64,000 bases of DNA from Leuctra nigra. Lineage: Eukaryota; Arthropoda; Insecta; Plecoptera; Leuctridae. The stretch lies in contig OW203768.1 in NCBI GenBank assembly GCA_934045905.1, positions 3,624,316-3,688,315 on the forward strand, written 5' to 3'. The notes beneath the pieces were generated by a model. It worked only from the letters and a program-made list of their open reading frames with translations, did not search any database and was not told the origin of the DNA. Below, piece after piece: positions 48,877 to 59,934 of the stretch. Position 1 is the stretch's first letter, and each line of letters starts with the position of its first letter. A program made the position numbers and the translations under genes.

Positions 48877-49482
48877 CTCATATCAGAATCACGAAACTTG
48901 GTGGAGGATCAAACGAAGGGAACAGCAAACCGCTTGACTACTGTTTTGTAGGGTACTCATAATAACCCGGGCAATATCAAGACTCAATGAGAACAACGTC
49001 AGTGTCATACAAATGCGGCCAGATGTCGAGTCCGCCATCTTAAATTAATAATTCAGATTTCAAGCTGACCGCTCATGAGCTGTTTTCGATCGTGCAGTTT
49101 ACCTAATGTCTAGCCAGTGTTGGGAAAGGAACGTTTGAAAAGTTCAAGTTCCTAGGGTTGATGGCGCTGATAACCTCGCTGTTGAGCGCTAATAAACAAT
49201 ACACATTTTGCTAGGAACACGTTTCTTTTCTAGAACTTTTGAAGAACATTTAGAAATCTGTCAAGTTCATTTCCTTAGATATTTTAACGATAATTTTATT
49301 TGTAACCTGTTTCTTATTAAAATAATAAATGTTGAGCATCAGCATTCTCATAATCCAATAATAATAATTGACCAAAGTAATACCTTCACATCCATAATCT
49401 CCGAACTTGACATACAGAAGTTATCGACGCATTATAGTTTAAAAATTGTTAATAATACTTAAAATGCTGCTTCCGAAGTGTT

Positions 49483-49600
49483 ATATTGTTACGCAGGCAG
49501 CGAGTGTGTGAGCTGACACGCGTGTGTAATGTGTATTATGTAATGTGTAACGTGTTGTATTGTCACGCAGGCAGCGAGTGCGTGAAGTGGACACGTGTGT
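49483..49600 (+). repeat. Two partial duplicates of the Beat exon 3' splice site
   Basis: TATTGTTACGCAG/GCAGCGAGTGTG (junction 49496/49497) and TATTGTCACGCAG/GCAGCGAGTGCGTGAAG (junction 49570/49571) copy about 12 intron bases and 17-30 exon bases of the true junction (49772/49773). Joined to the signal-peptide exon, decoy 1 gives Gly-Ser-Glu-Cys-Val-Ser-stop (TGA at 49514) and decoy 2 runs about 15 codons to TAA at 49618. Confidence 0.85.
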
Positions 49601-49606
49601 GTGTGA

Positions 49607-49752
49607 TGTGTATTATGTAATGTGTATTATGTAATGTGAAGTATGTAATGTATATCATGTAATGTGTATCATGTAATGTGTATTATGTAATGTGTAGTAT
49701 GTAATGTATATTATGTAATGTGTATTATGTAATGTGTATCGTGTAATGTGAC
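49607..49752. repeat. 14-bp minisatellite next to the Beat acceptor
   Basis: About ten units of TAATGTGTATTATG with variants at three positions. It fills the space between decoy acceptor 2 and the true acceptor, and one or two units also lie between decoys 1 and 2. It replaces the usual polypyrimidine tract, so the true acceptor depends on a TG-rich, weak upstream context. Confidence 0.9.
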
Positions 49753-49772
49753 ACGTGTGTATTGTCACGCAG

Positions 49773-49978
49773 GGAGCGAGTGCGTGAAGCTCACGCGCGT
49801 GCACATCCCGCACTACACGCTGCACGGCGAGCAAGTCACGCTGCAGTGTCAGTACGACCTCCAGTCGAATCGCCTCTACTCGGTCACGTGGTACAAGGAC
49901 AACGAGGAGTTCTACCGCTATGTACCGAGGAGCGTTCCTCCGCAGCACAGCTACGGTCTGGACGGCGTCAAAGTAGAC
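49773..49978 (+). CDS. beat: Beat-family protein, first Ig-domain exon
   Basis: Follows acceptor GTCACGCAG and ends before GTGAGT, phase 1 to phase 0. With the upstream exon it encodes residues 24-92. Landmarks: LTRVHIPHY (30-38), the B-strand cysteine in VTLQCQYDL (Cys49), the C-strand Trp in LYSVTWYKD (Trp63), the family signature EFYRYVP (69-75), and GLDGVKVD at the 3' border, where Beat genes are commonly split. The second Ig cysteine is expected in the next exon, beyond this window or unrecognised. GC content is much higher than in flanking intron. The domain belongs to the extracellular ligand that binds Sidestep-type receptors during motor-axon defasciculation. Family assignment is firm; paralogue is not. 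Confidence 0.92.
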
Positions 49979-51137
49979 GTGAGTACTGCACTCTGTTCCT
50001 TAAGGGGAAGGATCACTCTCAGAACCGAGAGATTGTGACCGAATTGAATCGACAAAGTTGTAGAGAATTAACTGATCTTTGAACATCAAAAATCAAAAAT
50101 GTGTTTTTAAATTATGAGCGATTTTGATACTCAGTATTTCGTCAACGAATATTCTATTTTTTTGTAAAGTAAATAGCTAATTTCTTAGAAGAAAGCGAAA
50201 ATTTGCAATGTATACCCCCAACAAATATTATTACTAGAGGTAGATGACGAGTATGCATAGGCTTTATCTGATGGTGCAATAACATTTTTTCAGCCAATCC
50301 ATTTCTTTCAAATGCCGTTTTTTATTTGCTGAGTGACCCTGCGATATAATTGAATAAGAATGCCAAATACGGAACCTTTCCTTTTGTCAGCAGAAAATTG
50401 ACGAGTCCGGAAAATTTTACATCCATTCCTTCATTATTAAATACAAGTTTAGTGTTGTAGTGGGATCTTAGAAATTGAACATAAATCTCTTCCAAATAAT
50501 ATTTCACTTCCGAAAAAACTATGGAAAATAATTTTTCGTACATTAAATAATCTTTAGAATGTCGGAATTCCCATCACTAGGTAACACCGTAATATTTCGA
50601 ATTAATTACGACTGAAAACGAAAAAAGCAGTTTTATCTCACAACTCATAAAATTATAAAGTTCCTAGCTTAACACATTCCGAGCTTAACTTTGTAACAAC
50701 ACAGCTATGTATACACTGTATATCATATTAATGCAGTAACAGTGTACTTTTGAAGCCATGTTTCACGCTGTTGCGCCTGCAGGGGTGTTGTCTGCATCCT
50801 CCAGCAGATGCATCCTCACCTGGCAGATAAATGTGAATAATGCAACGGATGCTGTGTGATATCCCCGAGTGCATCGCGTTGCATCGAATCCTGCATCCTC
50901 ATTAGACACGTCACGGGATTCCAGATGAAGTTGCATCTGTTGATTATTTGTTTCATTTCGAACACATTTGTTATAGATATGTTCATTATGGGGTGAATTT
51001 TATTACGAAACTAGTTTCCACCATTTTCATCAATCATTTCTATAAAATGGTGGTAAATAAATTCAAACGAGCATTCAGTTAAGAGACTTAAAATGCATAC
51101 CTTTTCATGCCACCATTTGTAGTGAGGTATTTCAATA
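49979..51137 (+). other. Start of the next Beat intron
   Basis: Begins at donor GTGAGT. No further Beat exon (expected to encode the rest of the Ig domain, ending near a YRCEVS-type motif) was found up to 64000, so this intron is at least 14 kb long. Otherwise featureless AT-rich sequence, with a CTGCAT-rich GC patch at about 50765-50940. Confidence 0.6.
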
Positions 51138-51617
51138 CCCAGAAAAAAACACTCCGTGTAAAAAAGGCAGCCAAGTCTCTTTACTTTAAAAAAATTCAAC
51201 ACCGAAAAGGAGTGATATCAAAAAAGGAGCCAAGTCAATGACATTTCCAAATATTTAATCGTATCTTTGAAATAAAAGTATAAACACCGAGAAATACTTT
51301 ACAAAAGGACTTGGCGCATCGTTTTTTTAAAGACATCATTCTATCCTAAAAGTGGAAAGAAATTTACAAGTAGGTACATTTTCCTCTTTCTATTAGAGCC
51401 AGAATCTATGAATCAAGCTACTTTTAGTAATGACTATTTTATAGTTTTGTCAATGGCGATAGAAGCATGATTTTATGCTGTAATATATAAGTAATATAAG
51501 GGTGAAAGAATTACATAACAATTGGAAGTGGTGAGAATGTAGGTTTCTTTGGAAAACTTCCATGGAGTCAGGAGTCAGGATCCTCATCAGTGTGTTGTGT
51601 CTAATGTCCGCCCGTCC

Positions 51618-51690
51618 GATCGGGTAGCTCAGTTGGTAGAGCTCTCGCCCGGCAAGTGAGAGGTCCCAAGTTCGTGCCCCGGTTCGGTCG
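51618..51690 (+). tRNA. tRNA-like sequence, likely pseudogene
   Basis: A 73-base cloverleaf can be drawn. The acceptor stem GATCGGG/TTCGGTC pairs 7 of 7 with wobbles, the D-arm is GCTCAGTTGGTAGAGC, and the anticodon stem CTCGC/GTGAG is paired around loop CCGGCAA (anticodon GGC, formally Ala). Problems: C instead of U at position 33, two mismatches in the T-stem (CCAAG/CCCGG) and a degraded B-box. It sits inside a transposon loop. It is therefore more likely a tRNA pseudogene or SINE head than a working gene. Confidence 0.35.
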
Positions 51691-52599
51691 AATATTTTTC
51701 ACAACACACATCCCTTCATATCAATTGGAAGTGGGCTCATACATATTCTTGCAGTACTGTTAATATGGCGATATTAGACTGGTATCTTTTCATAATTTGA
51801 TCTTGACTGAAGGAAATCATGAAACGTTGTCAAATAATTACTAACTAATGGAACACAATTATATATTTTTGAAGTGTCAAGTGTATAAAGTTAAATTTTT
51901 TAATAGAAATTCAATATGACTGTCTTCTTTGTGAAATGTATTTTTATAAAATGTGTATTAATAGAAATTGTTACATGATGAGAAGGTATAACGCATGAGA
52001 CTTAATTATATTCACCACGAAACAATATTACGAAGATAACTATTGTGTATATTTATAGAAAGCATAGACAACAAGTTTCATAGCGTATATAATCATATAG
52101 AAAATATTTTACAGAAGGTATGTATAATATGTACCTAATTGAAAGATGTTTCCCTATTATTCTAAACATTCAAAATGACGGTTGTATATAAATGGCACAT
52201 GCTTATGAATAGAAAAATTTCTTTAAAAAAACGATGCGCCAAGTCCTTTTGTAAAGTATTTCTCGGTGTTTATACTTTTATTTCAAAGATACGATTAAAT
52301 ATTTGGAAATGTCATTGACTTGGCTCCTTTTTTGATATCACTCCTTTTCGGTGTTGAATTTTTTTAAAGTAAAGAGACTTGGCTGCCTTTTTTACACGGA
52401 GTGTTTTTTTCTGGGATATCACTTCTTTTGTTAGTTTATTCATACAGCTTGTAGCACAGCTTGTGTCCGTGCAAGAACTTATTTCTTTAAAAAAATACGC
52501 CTATGCCGATTTGGATACTTAGAAAAGTTGCGTTTGGTATATAAGATTAAAATAATTATCCAAGAAGAATAGCTTTAAGTTTCGTTACAATCGGTCCAG

Positions 52600-53120
52600 C
52601 CGTTTTCGATATATGACGTCACTTCCGGTTTTAGCAATGGCGGCCGAAAATAATGTCGTCTTGAATTCATAATTATTACTCCTACACATTTCCAAAATTT
52701 GGTTGCAATCGGTACAGCCGTTTTTGATATATGACGTCACTTCCGGTTTTAACAATGGCGGCCGAAAATAATGTCGTCTTGAATTCATAATTATTAGTAC
52801 AACACATTTCCAACATTTGGTTGCAATCGGTACAGCCATTTTCGATATATGACGTCACTTCCGGTTTTAACAATGGCGGCCGAAAATAATGTCGTCTTGA
52901 ATTCATAATTATTAGTACAACACATTTCCAAAATTTGATTGCAATCGGTACAGCCATTTTCGATATTTGACGTCACTTCCGGTTTTAACAATGGCGGCCG
53001 AAAATAATGTCGTCTTGAATTCATAATTATTAGTCCAACACATTTCCAAACTTAGGTTGCAATCGGTACAACCGTTTACGATATATGACGTCACTTCCGG
53101 TTTTAAAAATGGCCGCCGAG
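52600..53120 (+). repeat. 118-bp tandem array with CRE/ETS/YY1 motifs
   Basis: The landmark TTCCGGTTTTA recurs at 52623, 52741, 52859, 52977 and 53095, a regular 118-bp period. Each unit carries TGACGTCA (or TTGACGTCA), ACTTCCGG and ATGGCGGCCG within about 35 bp, then ATAATTATTAGT and ACATTTCCAAA. More diverged versions follow at about 53225, 53260, 53370, 53520 and 53640. Single versions are present in copy A, so the array arose after the family formed. Confidence 0.9.
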
Positions 53121-54085
53121 AACACTGCAACCTTGAATTTATAATTATTTACAAAGTACGTTTACTTATATCTATTTTAAAGTATAAAGTGGTGAATTTA
53201 GCGTCATTTAGCATATTTATGACGTCATTTCCGGTATAGGTCATAAAATGTGTGACGTCATTTCCGGTTTCGATATTTGAATCATCAAATATTACTGATT
53301 ACATAAAGTTGACCGTCTAAATCGTTTAGCGCTGGTTTTGTTCTAATCTGTTTAGCCGTTTTTGAGACATGATGTCACTTCCGGTTTCAAAATGGCGGCT
53401 TCCGGTTGGTTTTATAACAAGTCAAATGAAATATCAAAAGTACAAACGTTACATAAATATCAAGACAATCGGATCAACAGTTGTTGCTGAAATGCAAATC
53501 GATGTATATTAAATTTCATGACGTCATTTCCGGTTTATTTAAAATAATGTTCAGTCTTTTGATATTGATAATCCATATAGATGACCGTCTGAAACGATTG
53601 GCGCAAATTTCGTTCCGATCGGTCCAACCGTTGACGAGATATGACGTCACTTCCGGTTTCAAAATGGCGGCACAAAAAATTCATGGGGACAAGGTTAAAT
53701 CAGACGCCAAAAGTGCACACGTGGTAAAAATGTGAGATCAATCGGTTCAGCCGTTTAGGCTGTGGCCTGTTTACCGGATTTGAATTCCAGGAGACTACTA
53801 CTACTATGATTATTATTATGAAAACCGCCCTAAAACACTGTTTTCACGGCCCTCTAGCGCGCAAAGGGCGTAACCTATTGTTCCCAAATTTGGTATATGT
53901 TGTAGGGTGGGCCATAGCTCGAAATTAAGATATTTCGCAACAATGTGAGATTTCTCAATTTTAAGATCCAGTAGGCCGAAAATGCCACTTTGATGCTTAC
54001 AGTAAAAGTGGGTTTGCTCCAGCCTTTATATGAGAGTGTGCGCGCGCCGTACGACTTGGCTGGCGTGGAGCGACCGCTCCACTAG

Positions 54086-55183
54086 ATATATTTTTACTCA
54101 TATTTTTTTTTAACTTTTCCTTTAATTTTTTTCGATTTTTTTAAATTTTTATAATATACAGTATACCTACATATTTTTTTTATATATTCTATACCTTTTT
54201 CTGTCACCATTTGTAGTGAGGTATTTTGAACATATATATATTTCTTACTTTGACATTTTTTAATAGTTAGAGATAAAAAATGTGACAATGTTTCATGATA
54301 GGCAAATACACATTTACCTTGTAGAGGATGTATAATAGCCTGTAATTTAATTAATCTTACTGATTAAATCACTGCACTTTTAGCGTTGCCGTAACTAATT
54401 GCAAAGTCTTCTAATCCATACTTGAAAATCAATCCGCTCTATAGAATAAAACCGCCACAGAACAAATGGGTATATTGGCTATGTTTTAATGCTCGTGATG
54501 TAATGTGCACATAAACCAGCGTGGAAATGTCATCAAATCCTCTATTATCGAATTACGATAAAATCAATCCAATATCCTAAAACCATCACCACCGTTTTGT
54601 AACACAGTCATGAATGCTCATCGGATCACGAAAAAGATTAGAACAATAATCGCCAATACGATGACCCATTTCGAAAGCCACCAATCATTTGTGTCGTGCA
54701 TTGACAACTTTTTAAAAACATCACGTAATTTTCAGTTCAGTAGGATATATTGGATGTGTATGGCTTTTTCGTTTATCCTATCCAACGGGCCCCCGCCCAT
54801 TCACCCGTTCATTTATCATTTATTCCCCCGTCCCCCCACACCCCCACACATAGAGCGTATTTTAGTTGTGTATTATCGTCAATTTTCACACATGTCACGC
54901 TTCTGCGAGATCTCGCTCCACTCGTGGTAACAAAAAGAAATAAACTCAAACAACGCCCCCCCCCCCTTCCCCCCTTGCACTCGGAAGGCGGAATGGATAC
55001 AAGAAAAGTACACCTCTTTCTTTAGCGTTTCCTTGTAGCGATTGGGGGGGGGGGGGGGGGGGGTGTTGTTGCGGGAAATTGCATGTGGTTGGAATAATTT
55101 AACACGGGAATAGATATGGTGTTTTGTTGGTTCAACTTTTAGGCAATGTTGTGGTTTATAGATCTATAAATACTGGAAAAACG
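54086..55183. other. Non-coding stretch with poly-C/poly-G runs
   Basis: Near 54189-54230 is a ~40-bp sequence (ATACCTTTTTCTGTCACC...GTAGTGAGGTATTTT) repeating 51094-51137 just left of copy B. C-run near 54955-54967 and G-run of about 18 near 55044-55062. ORFs over 54610-55025 are low-complexity Pro/His artefacts. Confidence 0.4.
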
Positions 55184-55503
55184 CTCGCAGTGTAACTCAT
55201 TGATGAGCGAGCACCGATGCAACTGTCCAATTTCCATAGATACACTCTGGTTCTGGAAGAACTGATTAACAGATCCATGGGTGTACTTTCCCAAAATCTC
55301 TTTTGACAACTCTATCTAAACTCTTAAATTGGCAATAGTCCGCAAAATACGTACTTGACCGAGGGGCGAAAATATTCGATACATTTTGGTCTTGCTCGTC
55401 ATGCTAAATTAGGAGCATTTTGATTTTCGTTCAATTGGAAGATTTTAAATTTTTTTAACCAATGGAAAGATTTGATTTTACTGTCACTTTATTCAGCTCG
55501 CTC
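55184..55503 (-). mobile_element. GAGCGAGCG family, short inverted copy
   Basis: On the minus strand it starts near AGTGAGCGAGCTGAAT and ends GTGCTCGCTCATCAATGAG, TTACACTGCGAGCG, TTTTTCC. Internally deleted relative to other members. Confidence 0.55.
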
Positions 55504-57330
55504 ACTATAAATGAACAAATGTTTGTATAGTTTTGATAGAACTTTCTTAGACATTGCAAATTGGCTATTACATTGTTTTTCTTGTTTGTGTATTATCTTT
55601 TGATGTTTTGTTTAGACTTTTGTTTACATTTTCTGCATGTTTTTTTTTCAAGTTCTGATTTGCCATTATTATTTCGCATGTATTTTCTACCCAGACAAAC
55701 TGTGGAAGCGACTGTTTTGTTTATTCGCTTCGTTATATTTCCACGAAATAAATAAAAAAAATGCTGTTATTATTTTCTGAAACGAATTCTAGTAAAAAGT
55801 CTGTGATGTAGGTATGTGTGATGGTAGAATTCAATACTCAAACTGTTTTGAGATTGTGTGGGTTGACCTTTATGCCGTATTGAATATTTATACAATGAAA
55901 TTGACTATACTTGATACGATATTATTATTGATTGTAGGTTGTGATTTGATTGCGCCACATGAATGGTTTCTTATGAAAAGAGTTGTTCACAACCAGGTGT
56001 TTTTGTTCCAAAACAGAACTAAAGCGTCTTTTTGAGCACGTGTTGTAAAGTGTTCTCGAAGAAATGTTCATTGGCAAATCAGGGATCTAGATTCATAGAG
56101 CTTCAATGGAGAACGAGTGAACCTAGCTTCCTGATTGGTTAGAAGCGTAACAATCATCGGGAGAGAAATTCTTGAAATGAATAGAAACTAAATATTGTGT
56201 TTTTATTGCTTAAAAATGAAAAAAGTGCAAGGAAAAGGATTGATCAAGTTTTAAGTTATAATCAAAACATAAGTTTTCAAAACATAAGTTTTCAAAACAT
56301 AAGTTTTCAAAACATAAGTTTTCAAAACGTGTATTTTCAAAACTTGCAAAAAAAATCTTAATTATATCGATTTCCGATTTATGCGTTTTCGTTCTCATAC
56401 TTTTTCGTATATTTTCGTTTATTATTTGATGTAAAAATCACTAGAAAGCTAGGGACTATTTTGTTGCCCGCTACAATTTTCAGTCTGAAGTTTCTCACTC
56501 TAGATAAGTATTTTATTCTTTTATCAATTCACCTTCAAACGAAAATAATAACTACAATATATTTTATGACGCTTTTTATCCCTGTGAAACTTTCTATCAA
56601 GATATTAAAAGGAAGTTGGTATTTGAAAATTGTATAAGCAATATTATTAATAGATGGACTTTTATGAGGTTCTAAACGCGCATGTTTTTTATGTCTTTCT
56701 AAAACTCGTTAAAACATCTTGAAAACAACAGTTGCGAGTAGGGGGGGGGGGGGCAATATCCCCTCCCCCCTCTGCGTGTACAGTCCGTAATAATGACTGT
56801 TTTATAGACTGACAAATCTACTTGACTATTAAATGTGAGAAATGTGAGGAGTATTTGTATCTTCGTTATAAGGTTCTAGTAGAACATACTGCACAGAAAC
56901 AAAAATTGATAAAACGACTGCAAAAGAGGATTGGGTCATAAAAGTAGGCCAAGGTAAAGTTTGCTGAACTTTGACGAGCCGAAAATTCGTGGAGTCATTT
57001 CGCCCGGTTACTGGCTGCCAAAAGAAGCCACACAATTTTTATGTACATAAAAGAAAATTTAAAAAAAATTTAATGAAAAAGTCAATTTAATTCTAAAAAA
57101 ATAATAAAAATGCTTAGCTTATCGCATCATAAAAGGACATCACAAGAAGTTAAAGGACCAGAAGACTAATAAAGAATAAGTCTCTTACAAAAGCAAATTC
57201 AACGAGCCAATCTTAATTATTTTTTTTGGTTCCTAAATTTTTTTTTAAGATTTAAATTTGTTCACTTTCATTCTATTCAATTTCATTCAACTCTCATTTC
57301 TATGACGAACCTTTTCAATCTTGTTTACGA
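55504..57330. other. Non-coding stretch with a 15-bp tandem repeat
   Basis: About five units of AACATAAGTTTTCAA lie at 56264-56340, and there is a G-run near 56741-56753. No gene recognised; the 62- and 73-codon ORFs here have no support. Confidence 0.4.
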
Positions 57331-57334
57331 GTAA

Positions 57335-57620
57335 CCATCCCGTTCGTTCCACCGGCTCAACGCACAGTGCGTGCTCCCGCCACCAGACCTCGCTCGCTAG
57401 CGACGCTCGCGTTTACACTCTACTTCCGATACGATCTCGCGCCCGCCACGTCACGTTATCGTAACAGCGATACGCAAACAACGCTCGGCACGATCTGTTG
57501 ATTCACGTAGCGTGCGCGAGATAAACGCCGCGCCATTCAATTGTTATCGCGCGGGAGATTACAATCAGGCGCGCAGGAATGCAGCGGGGTCGGCCTGAAA
57601 ATGCGACCGACGCGTGAATT
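57335..57620. promoter_or_regulatory. CpG-rich island
   Basis: An abrupt GC/CpG-rich block (CGCTCGCTAGCGACGCTCGCG, ATCTCGCGCCCGCC, GTGCGCGAGATAAACGCCGCG) with several small palindromes. It could be an alternative promoter within the Beat locus or of another gene. I found no confident splice donor or start codon to give it an orientation. Confidence 0.3.
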
Positions 57621-58065
57621 GATGACGTGTTACAAAAATTCTCAGAAAATATATTTGTTTAATTATTTTTTATTTTGTTTCTTTAACCGAGCTGTCCTAT
57701 TTCTACAGGACGACACGAAATGCTGGTCAATATTAATCTTCATTTGTCTTTTCACCAGAATATGTGTAATCATAAATGTGCTCTCAATTCACAAGAATTT
57801 GTAACGGGAAGGCAATGGCTGCGATCTCAATAAAAATTACAGAATGTATCCCAAAATACTTCAACTGGTGGTGAGAGAAATGCGTTTAGAACAATGAAAA
57901 TAAGTATATTAATATTGTAAGTAAGTGCGTTGTGCGTAAGTTAGTATTAGGAAGGAAGGAAGGATATAAGTAAATAAGTAGTAGTAAATAATGTAAAAGT
58001 TTCTAAGTAAAAACTTCAGTAATGTGAATTGTGTGATAAGATGTGTAACATATTGTGGGTTTTAA

Positions 58066-58178
58066 GGTCGGTTTTCTAAACGAATAATTAAGGTTAAACG
58101 GTCGTTCATGTTGTTGCTATGGCAATATACTCGTAATCAACTGTTTCAGACTTAGCTGAGTATTGAAAAACTGAACTG
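58066..58178. mobile_element. Tourist-like MITE, diverged copy
   Basis: Contains 'aaacggtcgttcatgttgttgctatggcaatat' and 'gagtattgaaaaact', matching the 19391 family. The termini are diverged (GGTCGGTTTTCTAAACG left). Confidence 0.6.
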
Positions 58179-58308
58179 TTATGTATTTTATAACTTTAAA
58201 CGTTACAATGGTCTGCAACTAGGGTAGGCGACAGACACATGATTATTACATAAGAATAGAACCCAAAACATGAAACCACTTTGCGTTACTTCTCGATAAT
58301 GAAGCATA

Positions 58309-58494
58309 AAGGCACAATTGAAGCACAATTGACGCAGACGGACGACGCGGACGGACGACGCGGACGGATACGATATTTAGGTATGATAAATTCACTCTGG
58401 CTGTTCACAATCGGACGCCGACGGACGACGCAGGTCATACCCAAACATATTATCCGTCAGCGTCGTCCGTCTGCGTCAATTGTGCATCGGCCTT
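58309..58494. mobile_element. Foldback MITE with GACGGACGACG arms
   Basis: The arms share GCACAATTGACGCAGACGG and GACGACG (left) and their inverse (right: CGTCGTCCGTCTGCGTC, AATTGTGC), ending AAGGC / CCTT. The left arm has an internal duplication of GGACGACGCGGAC. Non-coding, although a 145-codon ORF happens to cross it. Confidence 0.7.
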
Positions 58495-58849
58495 ATGATG
58501 ATGGCGCAAACCGTTTCACTTTGCCCCATTGTGTGATCGCAGTAATCTGTATTCTGCCGACGCGCTGTTTTGATGAAAACGTCCTGCCTACTGCCGCGTG
58601 CTGTGCGCTTGTTTACCTCCTGCTCCTGCAAATACTGCACCTGCAGGTCACGCACGGACCAGAGTCACGCACGAGGTCAAACCAAGATGGCGGCCGAGAC
58701 AAGATCCAATGTGCGTGAATATTTCAGAACAAGTTTGATGGTTCGAGGAGGCACTGGATAGGTGTAAAAACGAAACGAGAGGAAACGCAGTAAGGAAGCG
58801 TAGTTTTGCAACTGTGTGAAGAGAATTTTTATTTTATATTAGGGCTGCT

Positions 58850-58975
58850 TAACGTCGCACTGTTTTGCAACTAAACAAATGGAGACGGAAGAATGGTGTC
58901 ATAAGGACGAATGTGGAATTCCTCCCTGGACCACCGGAGTGAAAGTTCAGACCGTTACTGCCTGAGCCAAATTCC
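58850..58975 (-). mobile_element. SINE-like repeat copy
   Basis: Shares 'ttaacgtcgcactgttttgcaact' and a diverged tRNA-side end ('ggaccaccggagtgaaagttcagaccgttactgcctgagcc') with 22563-22830, where the matching part is 'gcctccggaatacaagttcagagcgttaccactcagcc'. Both ends are present but the body is reduced. Confidence 0.55.
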
Positions 58976-59149
58976 TCAGTTTCTTGACAGCGTAGTTTTG
59001 TACCTGTTGAATATATGGACAATTTTGTAAAATAATTGTTTGTTAAATGTATCACCAAATTTGCAAAACTTTCGCTCAACTCGTATATATTTTCAAGCAG
59101 ATGCAGTTACCATTTGCTTCCAATCCCATGCTCAAAATACCGGGTGGCG

Positions 59150-59851
59150 CAAAAAAACGCACAATGGCCGAGACATCCCTGTGACAAAACTAGTACGTAC
59201 ATCGCACTGAAAGTTTCACATAATATAAAAAACAGACAAAGGTTTAATGTGTGAAAGTTTCAAAAACATAACTTCAGAATGAAAAACTGTGTTTATTCAA
59301 ACCTACTCATGAAAACAAGCTGAAAATTTCAAAGTTTATACAAAATGTATTGCCATTGTTGGTGTAAACTTTTTAATAAATTTGAATAAATGGAACAAAA
59401 GTTATGGTACCTTGAAGATAAGCTTAAAAAAATCAGAATTTACGGAAGATAATTTTACTTTTTGAAATTATCGTGTGTAATAAAACTTAGAAATGCTATT
59501 CTGCTTTTAGGCTCAACTTCAAGAGACCATAACTTTCGTTCTATTGATCCAAATTTATTGCATTTTTTACGTAATTGATAGCAATATATTTTGTATAAAA
59601 TTTAAAATTTTCAACTTGATATCGATTTCAGCTTGATAAGTTTTCTGAACGCGCTCTACTTGAGCTCCCTTACGACTTTTCAACAACCAAATTCAAACTG
59701 TTGTAGCTTTTTTTCTACAAAAGTAATATTTTTGAAACTGTCACACATTAAACCTTAGTATGTTGTTTATATTATGTGAAATGTTTAGCTCGATGTATGT
59801 AGTAGTTTCGTCACAGCGGTGTCTCGCCCATTGTGCATTTCTTTTTCTTTT
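59150..59851. mobile_element. Foldback element of about 700 bp
   Basis: Left arm (AACGCACAATGGCCGAGAC, AACTAGTACGTACATCG, TTTCACATAATATAA, TTTAATGTGTGA) recurs inverted at 59735-59851. ORFs on opposite strands at the two ends give similar peptides (NAQW.RH.CD.T.TYI) because the arms are the same DNA. An outer word ACCGGGTGG.GCAAAA at 59139 resembles ACCCGGTGGAGCAAAA at 39652, hinting at a further diverged member there. Confidence 0.65.
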
Positions 59852-59934
59852 GTCTGACTGAGGTATTCCGTTATAAAAGTGAACTCTCACTCCTTTCCAG
59901 ATACCAAAGCTTACCCTGATCAAAGCATTATGAC

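Larger units (their letters stand above)
51138..54085 (+). mobile_element. Foldback-headed, hairpin-tailed element, copy B
   Basis: The head is a foldback with 195-bp arms (51138-51332 and 52221-52415) and an 888-bp loop holding a tRNA-like sequence. The body (52416-54085) aligns with copy A reversed, but has gained a 118-bp tandem array. It ends in hairpin GTGGAGCG-AC-CGCTCCAC and CTAG. ATA occurs on both outer sides (51135-51137; 54086-54088), a possible 3-bp duplication. No transposase or Rep/helicase frame is present. Confidence 0.75.

Noticed and set aside
49655..49948. Minus-strand 97-codon ORF over the Beat exon
   Set aside because: Antisense shadow of a GC-rich exon plus the 14-bp minisatellite.
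51618..51690. Functional tRNA-Ala(GGC) gene
   Set aside because: Missing U33, two T-stem mismatches, weak B-box and location in a transposon loop; kept only as a low-confidence tRNA-like feature.
52585..53130. Repeated peptide family (NGCTDCN...LEMC) on the minus strand
   Set aside because: It arises from reading the 118-bp tandem array; 118 is not a multiple of three and each ORF shifts frame between units.
58281..58718. 145-codon plus-strand ORF
   Set aside because: It crosses both arms of a foldback MITE and shows no recognisable domain.
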